Below, piece by piece: positions 1 through 6,209 of a stretch of DNA of 6,959 nucleotides (position 1 is its first letter; every line of letters starts with the position of its first letter). The stretch lies in NCBI GenBank assembly GCA_030638305.1, contig DAOWEW010000074.1:1-6959 (forward strand), given 5' to 3'. The notes below the pieces were generated by a model. It had not been told where the DNA came from and searched no databases. It worked only from the letters and a program-made list of their open reading frames with translations. Source of the stretch: Desulfobacteraceae bacterium (GTDB lineage: Bacteria > Desulfobacterota > Desulfobacteria > Desulfobacterales > ETH-SRB1). The translations under genes and the position numbers were made by a program.

Positions 1-2
1 AA

Positions 3-821
3 ATCAAAAAAGGGACGTTTCTGTATAAAAAAGGATGTTACAAGCGATCAATAGAACACTTTTTAAGAGCACATGAACTGTTTGTCCTTTCTGACGATTT
101 AAAAGGGGTGGCCATGAGCATGAACAGCATGGGCAATGTTTACAGAGCAACCAATTGCATTTCTTCTGCCATACCTTTTTTTGATGAATCCTGCCGTATA
201 TTTTTATATATTAAAGACACTGAAGGCGCTGTTCAGGCTCTTTCAAACAAAACCGCTGCATTAATAGAAGGCGGGAGGCTTGAAGAAGCTTCTAATGTTT
301 TAAGTCTTGCAGAAAACCTGGCAAAAAATAACAAAAAACTTTCTGCAACATTGCTTAAAAACAGGGGGATTCTCCTTATCAGGAAAAAGAAATTCAAAAA
401 CGCCGAAGATATATTAAAAAAAGCTATTAATAAGGTTGAACCTGTAAACTTTTCAGAAATTGCAGCAATTAACTTTGCCTTGGGCAAACTTATGCTTGAA
501 ACAAATCGCTCTAAAAATGCTGTTGAATATTTCAAAAAAGCTTTATCTGCTGATCAATCTTCAGAATTCATCAAAGGAACTGCCGATGATCTGACTGCAA
601 TTGGAACTATATATTACACTCAGGATAAATACGAGCTTGCAGTAAACTCTTTAAATCAAAGTATCAAGATTTATGCCCTTATTGGGAACAAAGATAAAGT
701 GCATGAGATAATGGAGCTTTTGAATAAATCTTCAGAAAAAGCAGCAATTAATATAGATGTAACAAAGCATTTCGTTAAAAGATGGCTGGAAGGCAAGTCT
801 CTTGAAAGTCTTTGTGACTAA
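3..821 (+). CDS. TPR-repeat protein, 5' end outside the window
   Basis: The frame is open from the first full codon at position 3 to the TAA at 819-821, giving 272 residues; the gene clearly starts upstream. A GTG at 108 is an internal valine, because the codons before it already encode a good TPR helix pair (G-x-x-x-Y-K-K-G-C-Y-K-R-S-I-E-H-F). About six TPR units of 36-42 residues can be laid out, with typical small and aromatic positions such as GNVYRA, GGRLEEA, KKKFKNAE, NRSKNAVEYF and QDKYELAVNSL. TPR proteins are protein-protein scaffolds, and nothing here identifies the partner. No signal peptide or membrane segment is seen in the visible part. The gene is AT-rich and lysine-rich and ends 38 bp before the CBS gene, so co-transcription with the phosphate cluster is possible but unproven. 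Confidence 0.85.
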   Translation: MKKGTFLYKKGCYKRSIEHFLRAHELFVLSDDLKGVAMSMNSMGNVYRATNCISSAIPFFDESCRIFLYIKDTEGAVQALSNKTAALIEGGRLEEASNVLSLAENLAKNNKKLSATLLKNRGILLIRKKKFKNAEDILKKAINKVEPVNFSEIAAINFALGKLMLETNRSKNAVEYFKKALSADQSSEFIKGTADDLTAIGTIYYTQDKYELAVNSLNQSIKIYALIGNKDKVHEIMELLNKSSEKAAINIDVTKHFVKRWLEGKSLESLCD

Positions 822-859
822 TTTTCGTACGGGCACTGAATAATAAAACGGGGGAAGAT

Positions 860-1264
860 ATGAAAGTACAAGAATTTATGAAAACGAAAATAACATCTAT
901 CGATGCTGATAAATCAGTATATGATGCGGTTGAAAAAATGGTCGATAGACGAATTCGATCATTACTGGTCAAATTTCCGGGAAAAGACTTGAATCATGGA
1001 ATTGTCACAGCAAGAGATATAGTTTTTAAGGTTCTGGCCAGGCGTTTGAACCCCAATGATATTAAAGTCTCAGAAATTGCCGAGAAGCCGGTGGTCTGTT
1101 TCAATAAAAATGCGGACATATGTGAAGCCGCAGCATTAATGGAGGAGAAGAAGATTGCAAGAGTTTTTGTATGTGATGGCAATGAAATTATTGGTGTAAT
1201 TTCTTTAATAGACATTATGGCAGGCGCTCTGATCATGAGAGCAAGAGGTAGTCATGTTTTTTGA
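860..1264 (+). CDS. Two-CBS-domain protein
   Basis: A 134-residue protein made almost entirely of a CBS pair (Bateman module). CBS1 spans roughly residues 7-60 and ends in GIVTARDI (47-54). CBS2 spans roughly 70-128 and ends in GVISLIDI (112-119). In both, the G-x-[TS]-x-x-D pattern that binds the ribose and phosphate of adenosine ligands is intact (T50/D53 and S115/D118), so binding of AMP, ATP or a related nucleotide is plausible. No catalytic or DNA-binding domain is attached. The start is supported by a GGGGGAAG ribosome-binding site ending a few bases before ATG 860. The last 11 bp overlap the DUF47 gene, which implies translational coupling. From context I infer a cytoplasmic regulator that ties phosphate uptake to cell energy state; the family alone does not prove this. 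Confidence 0.9.
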   Translation: MKVQEFMKTKITSIDADKSVYDAVEKMVDRRIRSLLVKFPGKDLNHGIVTARDIVFKVLARRLNPNDIKVSEIAEKPVVCFNKNADICEAAALMEEKKIARVFVCDGNEIIGVISLIDIMAGALIMRARGSHVF

Positions 1265-1883
1265 AAAAATTATGTTCATTAGCAAAAAAGAAGAGAAAGT
1301 TACAGACAATATGAGGAAACATATTAAACTCCTCTGCAATGCGTGCAGCTTGTTCGGAACAGCTATAGAAAAAAATGACCGAAGTCTTATGCAGGATTTA
1401 ATTGATATCGAACGTGAAAGTGATTCTATTCGGAGAGAAATCATCTCAAAAATATACGAAGGCGCTTTTTTACCATACCTCAGACCGGACCTGTGCAGAT
1501 TTGTTGAGATTGTCGATCATGTTTTTGATATACTTGAAGACACAGTTCTTTACTACTTAGATGGGAAAATTCCTGAACAAATAAAAGGTGAATGTATCAG
1601 AGTCGCATATTTAAATTCAAAGATCTGTGAAATGCTCTTAATAACATTCGAGGCAATGTTGAAAGGAGATGACCTTAGAGAAAAAACACTGGCTATCAGA
1701 ATTTATGAAAAAAAAATTGATGATATTAAATTCGGTTTAATTAAGGACATTCGTAAAATACCTGTAAACAATTTCTGGGAGGGAAAAATCTTATCTGATT
1801 TTATATCAGGCATTACCAATATAAGTGATATCATTGAAGATGCCAGTGATTCTCTTCAAATTATAAATGTGAGCATGAAATAA
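1254..1883 (+). CDS. DUF47 / PhoU-like phosphate transport accessory protein
   Basis: A 209-residue all-helical protein of the DUF47 family (distant PhoU homologues), at the usual family length. It shows the repeated acidic E/D-x-x-x-D pairs that bind metal clusters in PhoU-like proteins: IERESD (E53/D57), the stretch FVEIVDHVFDILED (residues 83-96), YEKKIDD (E152/D156), and a last helix with SDIIEDASD (191-199). Members are typically encoded next to PiT-type permeases and are thought to control them; this is established as gene context, while the mechanism is poorly defined. ATG 1254 lies inside the end of the CBS gene behind AGAGGT, and the stop is 3 bp before the permease start, so the three genes almost certainly form one transcript. 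No transmembrane segment is seen, so it should be cytoplasmic, probably at the membrane face of the permease. Confidence 0.92.
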   Translation: MFFEKIMFISKKEEKVTDNMRKHIKLLCNACSLFGTAIEKNDRSLMQDLIDIERESDSIRREIISKIYEGAFLPYLRPDLCRFVEIVDHVFDILEDTVLYYLDGKIPEQIKGECIRVAYLNSKICEMLLITFEAMLKGDDLREKTLAIRIYEKKIDDIKFGLIKDIRKIPVNNFWEGKILSDFISGITNISDIIEDASDSLQIINVSMK

Positions 1884-1886
1884 ATT

Positions 1887-2810
1887 ATGTGGAAGATCTT
1901 GAGCAGTGTTCTTCTGGGCTGGAGCCTTGGCGCCAATGATTCTGCAAATATCTTTGGAACAGGCGTTGCAACAGGTACTATAAAATACAGAACAGCTATA
2001 TCTCTAACAGCGATCTTTGTGTTATTGGGCGCTCTTCTCGAAGGCCCCAAATGCATGAAAATCGTTGGTGAACTCTCCACTCTTGTCACTATAGAGGCCT
2101 TTTATTGCTCACTGGCGGCAGCCATTACTATGGCTGTTCTCACTTTTCTTGCTATTCCGGTCTCAGCTTCTCAAGCTATTATCGGCGCTGTTATAGGTGC
2201 TGGAATTTTATCAGGAGCTGCTGATTTCTCCAAGCTTTATAAAATCATCATCTGCTGGATAATTACCCCTGTAAGCGGCATTTTTTTTGGATATTGTCTT
2301 CACCGGTCTTTAAGATATGTTTTGGATAAGACCATTACAAACATTACCCACCTGAACTACATTTATTCTACTGGAATTCTTGTCGCGGGCTGTTATGGGG
2401 CATATTCCCTGGGCTCAAACAATGTAGCTAATGTGACCGGCGTTTATGTCGGGTCAGGATTATTGTCGGCAGGTATGGCCTCATTGATTGGGGGTATCAG
2501 CATTGCCTTCGGCAGTCTCACCTATGGTAAAAAGGTAATGATGACCGTCGGCAAAGGGATTGCTCCATTAGATCCATTTTCTGCCTTTGTTACCATCCTG
2601 GCAGAAGCATTGACCCTTCATATCTTTACTCAAATTGGTGTACCGATCTCTTCATCTCAGGCGATAGTAGGTGCTGTAATAGGAGTCGGTATCGTAGGAG
2701 GATTGCGTACAGTAAGCGCCAGAGTAGTCACCAAAATCACTATAGGCTGGTTTATGACACCCCTGGCAGCAGGTATCCTGACCGTCCTCTTCATAAAATT
2801 GTTTACTTAA
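1887..2810 (+). CDS. pit: PiT-family inorganic phosphate transporter
   Basis: A 307-residue polytopic membrane protein of the PiT (PF01384) family, which imports inorganic phosphate (usually as a metal-phosphate complex with H+, or with Na+). The two family signature repeats are clear: GANDSAN at 15-21 in the first half and GSNNVAN at 176-182 in the second. Each is followed by a second matching motif, IPVSASQAIIGAVIGAG (90-106) and VPISSSQAIVGAVIGVG (252-268), which shows the inverted-topology internal duplication of the family. It belongs to the short class (about 300 residues) lacking the long central loop of E. coli PitA. Hydrophobic segments run almost end to end. The ribosome-binding site is weak, but the start lies 3 bp after the DUF47 stop, so coupling is likely. 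No Pho box was recognised upstream of the cluster. Confidence 0.95.
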   Translation: MWKILSSVLLGWSLGANDSANIFGTGVATGTIKYRTAISLTAIFVLLGALLEGPKCMKIVGELSTLVTIEAFYCSLAAAITMAVLTFLAIPVSASQAIIGAVIGAGILSGAADFSKLYKIIICWIITPVSGIFFGYCLHRSLRYVLDKTITNITHLNYIYSTGILVAGCYGAYSLGSNNVANVTGVYVGSGLLSAGMASLIGGISIAFGSLTYGKKVMMTVGKGIAPLDPFSAFVTILAEALTLHIFTQIGVPISSSQAIVGAVIGVGIVGGLRTVSARVVTKITIGWFMTPLAAGILTVLFIKLFT

Positions 2811-2899
2811 ACGCCATAAAAAACAAAATTCTTCTGCTATGATTGACATTAAGAGCAGCTTTGTTCTATAATTTGATAGTATAGAAATTTCCTTTTTTT

Positions 2900-2967
2900 G
2901 ACAGGATGTACAGGATGATCAGGATATAAAAAAATAAAGAAATCATGTAAATCCCGTTAATCCTGTC
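2900..2967. repeat. Inverted pair of arms, each three 9-bp CAGGAT-type units
   Basis: The left arm starts GACAGGAT and carries CAGGAT at 2902, 2911 and 2920, a strict 9-bp period. The right arm (2941-2967), read on the minus strand, gives CAGGATTAA, CGGGATTTA and CATGATT, also at a 9-bp period. The arms match at 19 of 26 positions around an A/T-rich spacer (2926-2940). CAGGATTAACAGGAT-like words are, from memory, frequent dispersed intergenic repeats in Desulfobacterales and related genomes. The function is unknown; a transcript would fold into an imperfect hairpin. Confidence 0.7.
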
Positions 2968-3017
2968 AGAAATTTATGTGCAAGAAATGCGGATTAAACT
3001 TTTTCGATATAATTTTA

Positions 3018-3222
3018 GGAACGTGGACGAATTAATTTCCACAAGTAGGCGCATAGATTTGGGTCGAATTTGCCCAAATCTCAAATATAGGCTCAGATCA
3101 CAAAAGTTGATGGAATAGCGAGCTATTTTGATATTTTTGTGATTTGAGGCTGGATTTGAGATTAGGCAAAGGTGGCCTGAAGCTGTGATGCATAGTTGGG
3201 GAAGTTATTTCGTCCACATTCC
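3018..3222. mobile_element. Nested palindromic element with terminal inverted repeats (MITE-like)
   Basis: The ends are a 23-bp inverted repeat: 3018-3040 (starts GGAACGTGGACGAA) against the reverse complement of 3200-3222 (starts GGAATGTGGACGAA), matching at 20 of 23 positions. TTA lies immediately outside both ends (3015-3017 and 3223-3225) and could be a 3-bp target duplication. Inside, 3071-3105 and 3135-3168 form a second inverted repeat (29 of 35 columns with one gap), and the central loop holds a perfect AATAGC-GA-GCTATT palindrome (3114-3127). No transposase is encoded. The structure fits a non-autonomous element or MITE; a structured RNA or large palindromic repeat is the alternative. 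I cannot assign it to a known family. Confidence 0.6.
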
Positions 3223-3264
3223 TTAACAACTCAGATAAAATCTAAATTGTTTTAGGGGGTAAAT

Positions 3265-3696
3265 ATGTCAGGCATTAACAAGGTAATACTGGTCGGACGT
3301 TTGGGCAGAGATCCCGAGGTGCGCTATACACCGGATGGCGCTGCTGTCGCCAATTTCAGCATAGCAACTTCTGACGAATGGAAGGACAAAGCTACCGGAG
3401 AAAAAAAAGAACGCACAGAATGGCACCGTATCGTAGCTTTTAGAAGACTTGGAGAAATATGCGGCGAATATCTTTCAAAAGGAAAACAGGTTTACGTTGA
3501 AGGCCGTTTACAAACAAGATCATGGGAAAAAGACGGTGTTACAAGATATACTACTGAAATTGTCGCATATGATGTGCAGTTTCTCGGTGGAAGAGATTCT
3601 GCAATTTCAGATGAGCCACCTTTAAATACTCAAGATTCTAACACCCCTCCCAAATCGTCAGACTCCGGTACAACCGGCGATGATATTCCCTTTTAA
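3265..3696 (+). CDS. ssb: Single-stranded DNA-binding protein SSB
   Basis: A 143-residue bacterial SSB that coats single-stranded DNA in replication, repair and recombination and recruits partners through its C-terminal tip. The OB fold fills about residues 1-108 and reads very close to E. coli SSB ([18 protein letters not shown] near the start, then [15 protein letters not shown]). The stacking residues W39, W53, F59 and W87 correspond to E. coli W40, W54, F60 and W88. A short, low-complexity Ser/Thr/Pro-rich linker (about 112-138) leads to the acidic tip DDIPF, so the partner-binding site is intact. The start is set by AGGGGG 7-12 bp before ATG 3265. The gene stands alone behind the palindromic element, with a 37-bp gap to the next gene. 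Confidence 0.98.
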   Translation: MSGINKVILVGRLGRDPEVRYTPDGAAVANFSIATSDEWKDKATGEKKERTEWHRIVAFRRLGEICGEYLSKGKQVYVEGRLQTRSWEKDGVTRYTTEIVAYDVQFLGGRDSAISDEPPLNTQDSNTPPKSSDSGTTGDDIPF

Positions 3697-3733
3697 ATTG
3701 TTTTTTTATAGAAATTTAAACAAGGAGTAAAGC

Positions 3734-4447
3734 ATGCAGGAATATACAATTTATCCTCTCGTTGTCGGTATTAATGAGACTGATCAGGGCGTCATGACAT
3801 ATCTTCATGATTACGGAAAAAGGATTTTGCTGCCTATTTATGTTTTTTATTTAAAAGGTGGTGATAAAAACATACTTGTAGACACGGGACTCGAACAATT
3901 TGTTGTATCTGATGAAATAAGAAAAAACTGCGGACTTGATATACTTGAGTTTGAAGAAGCGCTTGCAACATTAAATTTAAAGCCGGAAGATATAGATATA
4001 ATTATTCACACTCATCTTCATAATGATCATTGTGAAAATGATTATAAATGCTTAAACGCTGATGTTTATGTACAAAAAGCAGAATACGAATTTTTAAAAA
4101 ATCCTCATCCTGTTGATCACAGATATTATCCTGACGTTCTTGACGATGTTAATGTAATTAAACTGGAGGGAGATGCAAATATCTTAGACGGAATTGATGT
4201 GATTTTTACTCCCGGACATTCAGTTGGAGGACAATCTGTATCTGTAAATACATCAAAAGGGAAAGCCATTATCACAGGTTTGTGCTGTAATGATAAAAAT
4301 TTCCCTTCATCAGGCCCGGCCATTGCACCGGGCGTACACATAAATGTCATGGAAGCTTATGATTCAATGCAGAAATTAAAGAAAACAGCAGATATCCTTA
4401 TCCCTCTGCACGATCTTTCTATAGGAAAATTAAAAACCATTCCATAA
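3734..4447 (+). CDS. Metallo-beta-lactamase-fold hydrolase, AHL-lactonase-like family
   Basis: A 237-residue MBL-fold protein of the size and order of AiiA/AttM-type N-acyl-homoserine lactonases. The HxHxDH zinc motif is present as HLHNDH (H94, H96, D98, H99). The next ligand is H162 in TPGHSVGG, and the last histidine is H226 in PLHD. The residue expected to bridge the two metals (Asp in AiiA, in a TIDASYTKENF-like strand) aligns with L183 in ITGLCCNDKNF, so this aspartate is missing; C184 or C185 might substitute. No signal peptide is seen, so it is probably cytoplasmic. AAGGAG 7 bp before ATG 3734 supports the start. The substrate cannot be told: lactones are one option, and other esters or thioesters are possible. 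It ends 4 bp before the response regulator gene, but its codon use is more AT-rich than that neighbour's. Confidence 0.88.
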   Translation: MQEYTIYPLVVGINETDQGVMTYLHDYGKRILLPIYVFYLKGGDKNILVDTGLEQFVVSDEIRKNCGLDILEFEEALATLNLKPEDIDIIIHTHLHNDHCENDYKCLNADVYVQKAEYEFLKNPHPVDHRYYPDVLDDVNVIKLEGDANILDGIDVIFTPGHSVGGQSVSVNTSKGKAIITGLCCNDKNFPSSGPAIAPGVHINVMEAYDSMQKLKKTADILIPLHDLSIGKLKTIP

Positions 4448-4451
4448 TACA

Positions 4452-5912
4452 ATGGCATCCATACTTATTATTGATGACGAAAAAATGATTTGCGATATGC
4501 TGTCCGAAATGGTGAGACAGATGGGACATGACGTCATATGCGCTTTCAGCCTTAAGGATGGGCTCGAAAAGGCGTATTCAAGAGCATTTGATGTTGTCTT
4601 TCTTGATGTGCGGTTGCCGGATGGAAATGGGCTGAATGCGTTGTCGAAGATCGGGCAGGCACCTTCTTTGCCTGAAGTGATTATTATTACCGGTCAGGGC
4701 GATCCGGACGGAGCTGAGCTTGCTATCAAAAGTGGCGCATGGGACTACATTGAGAAAGCGTCCTCAATAAAACAGATTACATTGTCACTTGTTCGCGCCA
4801 TGCAATATCGGGAAGAAAAGATCGCAAAGCCAATAGGGGCCTTGAACCTGGATGGCATTATTGGAAAAGCCCCGACGATGAAGGCTTGCTTTGACCTTGT
4901 GGCCCAAGGGTCAAATAGCGATGCCAGCGTTCTGATTACCGGTGAAACCGGTACCGGCAAAGAACTTTTTGCGCAAGCAATCCACGCCAATAGCCCACGG
5001 GCAGACAAAAGTTTTGTGGTGGTTGATTGCGCAGCGCTTCCCGAGACGCTTGTCGAAAGCGTTCTTTTCGGGCATGAAAAAGGGGCATTTACAGGAGCAG
5101 ACAGGGCACAGGAAGGTCTGATCAGTCAGGCTGATGGAGGAACACTTTTTCTTGATGAAGTGGGCGAGCTCCCAATGCCTGTCCAGAAAGCTTTTCTTCG
5201 TGTGCTTCAGGAGCACTGTTTTCGACCAGTGGGTGGAAAAAAAGAGATCAAAAGCAATTTCAGAACAATAGCGGCAACTAACCGGGATCCGGATGATATG
5301 GTAAGGCACGGGCGATTTCGTAATGACCTGCTCTTTCGCCTTAAGTCCATAACCATGAATCTTCCCTCTCTGAGAGAACGCCGCGAGGACATCAGGGAGA
5401 TAGTCCTGCACTATATAAGTGAACTTTGTAAACGCTACGGGATGAAAACAAAGGGTTTTTCTCCTGAATTTCTTGAGATGCTCGTTGCGTATAACTGGCC
5501 CGGAAATGTGCGGGAATTGGTAAATATCCTGGAAAGGGCGCTTGCAACGGCACGTTACAGCCCCACTTTATTCCCAAAGCATTTGCCAGTCCATATGCGT
5601 GTTCATATGGCACAGACCCCGGTCGGCAATGAACTCAGAGACAAAGATAGCCAAAGAAAGGCTTCCGCTTTTTCAGGAAACCTGCCCACACTACGAGAAT
5701 TTCGAGAAACAGGTATAGCTGAATTGGAACAGCAATATTTAAAAAAGCTGACATTGCTTACGCAGGGCAATATCAAAAAAGCCTGTCAGATTTCCGGCCT
5801 GTCCCGATCTCGTTTTTATGCCCTTCTTAAAAAATGTGAACTATCCGGTTCCGGCCATATCTCTTCCGTCATTTCCTGCGAAGCAGGACAAAATCCTGTT
5901 TTTCAGGAATAA
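4452..5912 (+). CDS. NtrC-family sigma-54-dependent response regulator
   Basis: A 486-residue enhancer-binding protein with the standard three-domain layout. The receiver (about 1-120) has the acidic pair D8/D9, phospho-acceptor D52, T80 and K102; K102 is followed by Ala instead of the usual Pro. The AAA+ domain (about 135-375) has Walker A GETGTGK (164-170), an intact sigma-54 contact loop GAFTGA (211-216), Walker B GGTLFLDE (229-236), likely arginine fingers R290/R296 and GNVREL (351-356). The Fis-type helix-turn-helix is at 440-461. A tail of about 24 residues follows that I cannot match to the family and whose codons overlap operator-like dyads. It should be phosphorylated by an unseen sensor kinase and activate sigma-54 RNA polymerase. 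There is no clear ribosome-binding site; the start lies 4 bp after the hydrolase stop, so coupling is possible. GC content is visibly higher than in the genes to the left. Confidence 0.97.
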   Translation: MASILIIDDEKMICDMLSEMVRQMGHDVICAFSLKDGLEKAYSRAFDVVFLDVRLPDGNGLNALSKIGQAPSLPEVIIITGQGDPDGAELAIKSGAWDYIEKASSIKQITLSLVRAMQYREEKIAKPIGALNLDGIIGKAPTMKACFDLVAQGSNSDASVLITGETGTGKELFAQAIHANSPRADKSFVVVDCAALPETLVESVLFGHEKGAFTGADRAQEGLISQADGGTLFLDEVGELPMPVQKAFLRVLQEHCFRPVGGKKEIKSNFRTIAATNRDPDDMVRHGRFRNDLLFRLKSITMNLPSLRERREDIREIVLHYISELCKRYGMKTKGFSPEFLEMLVAYNWPGNVRELVNILERALATARYSPTLFPKHLPVHMRVHMAQTPVGNELRDKDSQRKASAFSGNLPTLREFRETGIAELEQQYLKKLTLLTQGNIKKACQISGLSRSRFYALLKKCELSGSGHISSVISCEAGQNPVFQE

Positions 5913-5928
5913 GTCCTTTCTTGCAGGA
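5874..5928. promoter_or_regulatory. Three phased dyads TCCTG-N5-CAGGA, candidate enhancers
   Basis: The dyads are TCCTG-CGAAG-CAGGA (5874-5888), TCCTG-TTTTT-CAGGA (5894-5908) and TCCTT-TCTTG-CAGGA (5914-5928, one mismatch). Their starts are exactly 20 bp apart, about two helical turns, so all three face the same side of the DNA. Size and symmetry resemble NtrC-type enhancers (half-sites around a 5-bp spacer). The first two lie in the last codons of the response regulator and the third follows its stop. More TCCTG half-sites occur at 5970 and 5981, 11 bp apart. That the regulator itself binds here is inference. Confidence 0.65.
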
Positions 5929-6045
5929 CAAATTTGTCAGCTCTTTAGTCTTTTCCATATCAGGTTTGATCCTGTCAGAATCCTGCAATTGATCTTTGTC
6001 GAGCAGTTAATCGCTCAAATCGTAACCTCCTTAAATCACTCGATC

Positions 6046-6058
6046 AATCAACCACTTG
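6046..6058 (+). promoter_or_regulatory. Candidate IHF binding site
   Basis: AATCAACCACTTG fits the consensus WATCAANNNNTTR at every defined position. It lies between the dyads and the sigma-54-type promoter, centred about 106 bp upstream of the predicted transcription start. This is where IHF commonly bends DNA to bring an enhancer-bound activator to sigma-54 polymerase. A match of this quality is expected by chance in well under 1% of 200-bp regions at even base composition, somewhat more in AT-rich DNA. Confidence 0.5.
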
Positions 6059-6131
6059 ACTTTAGTTTCAGGCTAACGCAATAGCGTGAATTCAGCTTTG
6101 AATACCCCATATCTGTGTCTGTTAAAATTCC

Positions 6132-6147
6132 TGGCACACTTTTTGAT
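6132..6147 (+). promoter_or_regulatory. Sigma-54-type (-24/-12) promoter
   Basis: TGGCAC, five bases, then TTGAT: the -24 element is perfect and the GG-to-G spacing of 10 is exact. The -12 element has GA where the consensus has GC, a weaker but tolerated form. The predicted start of transcription is near 6158, about 50 bp before the small gene at 6210. An NtrC-family gene, phased dyads and an IHF match upstream strengthen the call. Confidence 0.65.
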
Positions 6148-6200
6148 ATACATTTATGGCAACAGCACACAAAAAGGAATAAGGGCAAGCTCAAAGACAC

Positions 6201-6207
6201 GGGGTGA
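6201..6207 (+). promoter_or_regulatory. Ribosome-binding site deciding the start of the small gene
   Basis: GGGGTGA pairs with the anti-Shine-Dalgarno in the GGAGGTGA register, which places ATG 6210 at the correct distance. The alternative GTG at 6204 lies inside this site and has only a distant AAGGG (6181) upstream, so ATG 6210 is preferred. Confidence 0.5.
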
Positions 6208-6209
6208 AG

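Larger units (their letters stand above)
2811..3264. other. Gene-free, repeat-rich intergenic region between pit and ssb
   Basis: This stretch of 454 bp contains no credible reading frame on either strand. From left to right it holds a weak bulged hairpin after the permease (2822-2865, AACAAA/TTTGTT outside CTGCT/AGCAG), the 9-bp-unit inverted repeat (2900-2967), the nested palindromic element (3018-3222), and a short leader for ssb. No convincing sigma-70 promoter was found in the last 40 bp; TAAAAT at 3236-3241 is a possible -10, but it lacks a good -35. Confidence 0.8.

Noticed and set aside
108..821. GTG at 108 as the start of the TPR protein
   Set aside because: The frame is open to the left edge and the residues encoded at 3-107 form a good TPR helix pair, so 108 is internal.
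2822..2865. Possible intrinsic terminator after the phosphate permease
   Set aside because: AACAAA/TTTGTT and CTGCT/AGCAG can pair but only with an asymmetric bulge and a 15-base loop; the stem is weak and no T-run follows.
4911..5411. A 166-codon minus-strand frame
   Set aside because: It lies antisense to the highly conserved AAA+ domain; its Cys- and Lys-rich product has no family features.
5818..6084. An 88-codon frame overlapping the end of the response regulator
   Set aside because: It starts inside the helix-turn-helix codons in another frame, has no ribosome-binding site or recognisable domain, and covers the dyads and half of the regulatory region.
6056..6084. A sigma-70 promoter with TTGACT at 6056
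   Set aside because: The -35 is good, but at 16-18 bp spacing only a very poor -10 (CAATAG or similar) is present; the same bases are part of the IHF match.
6073..6086. Small hairpin ACGC-AATA-GCGT
   Set aside because: A four-base stem is expected by chance and has no associated signal.
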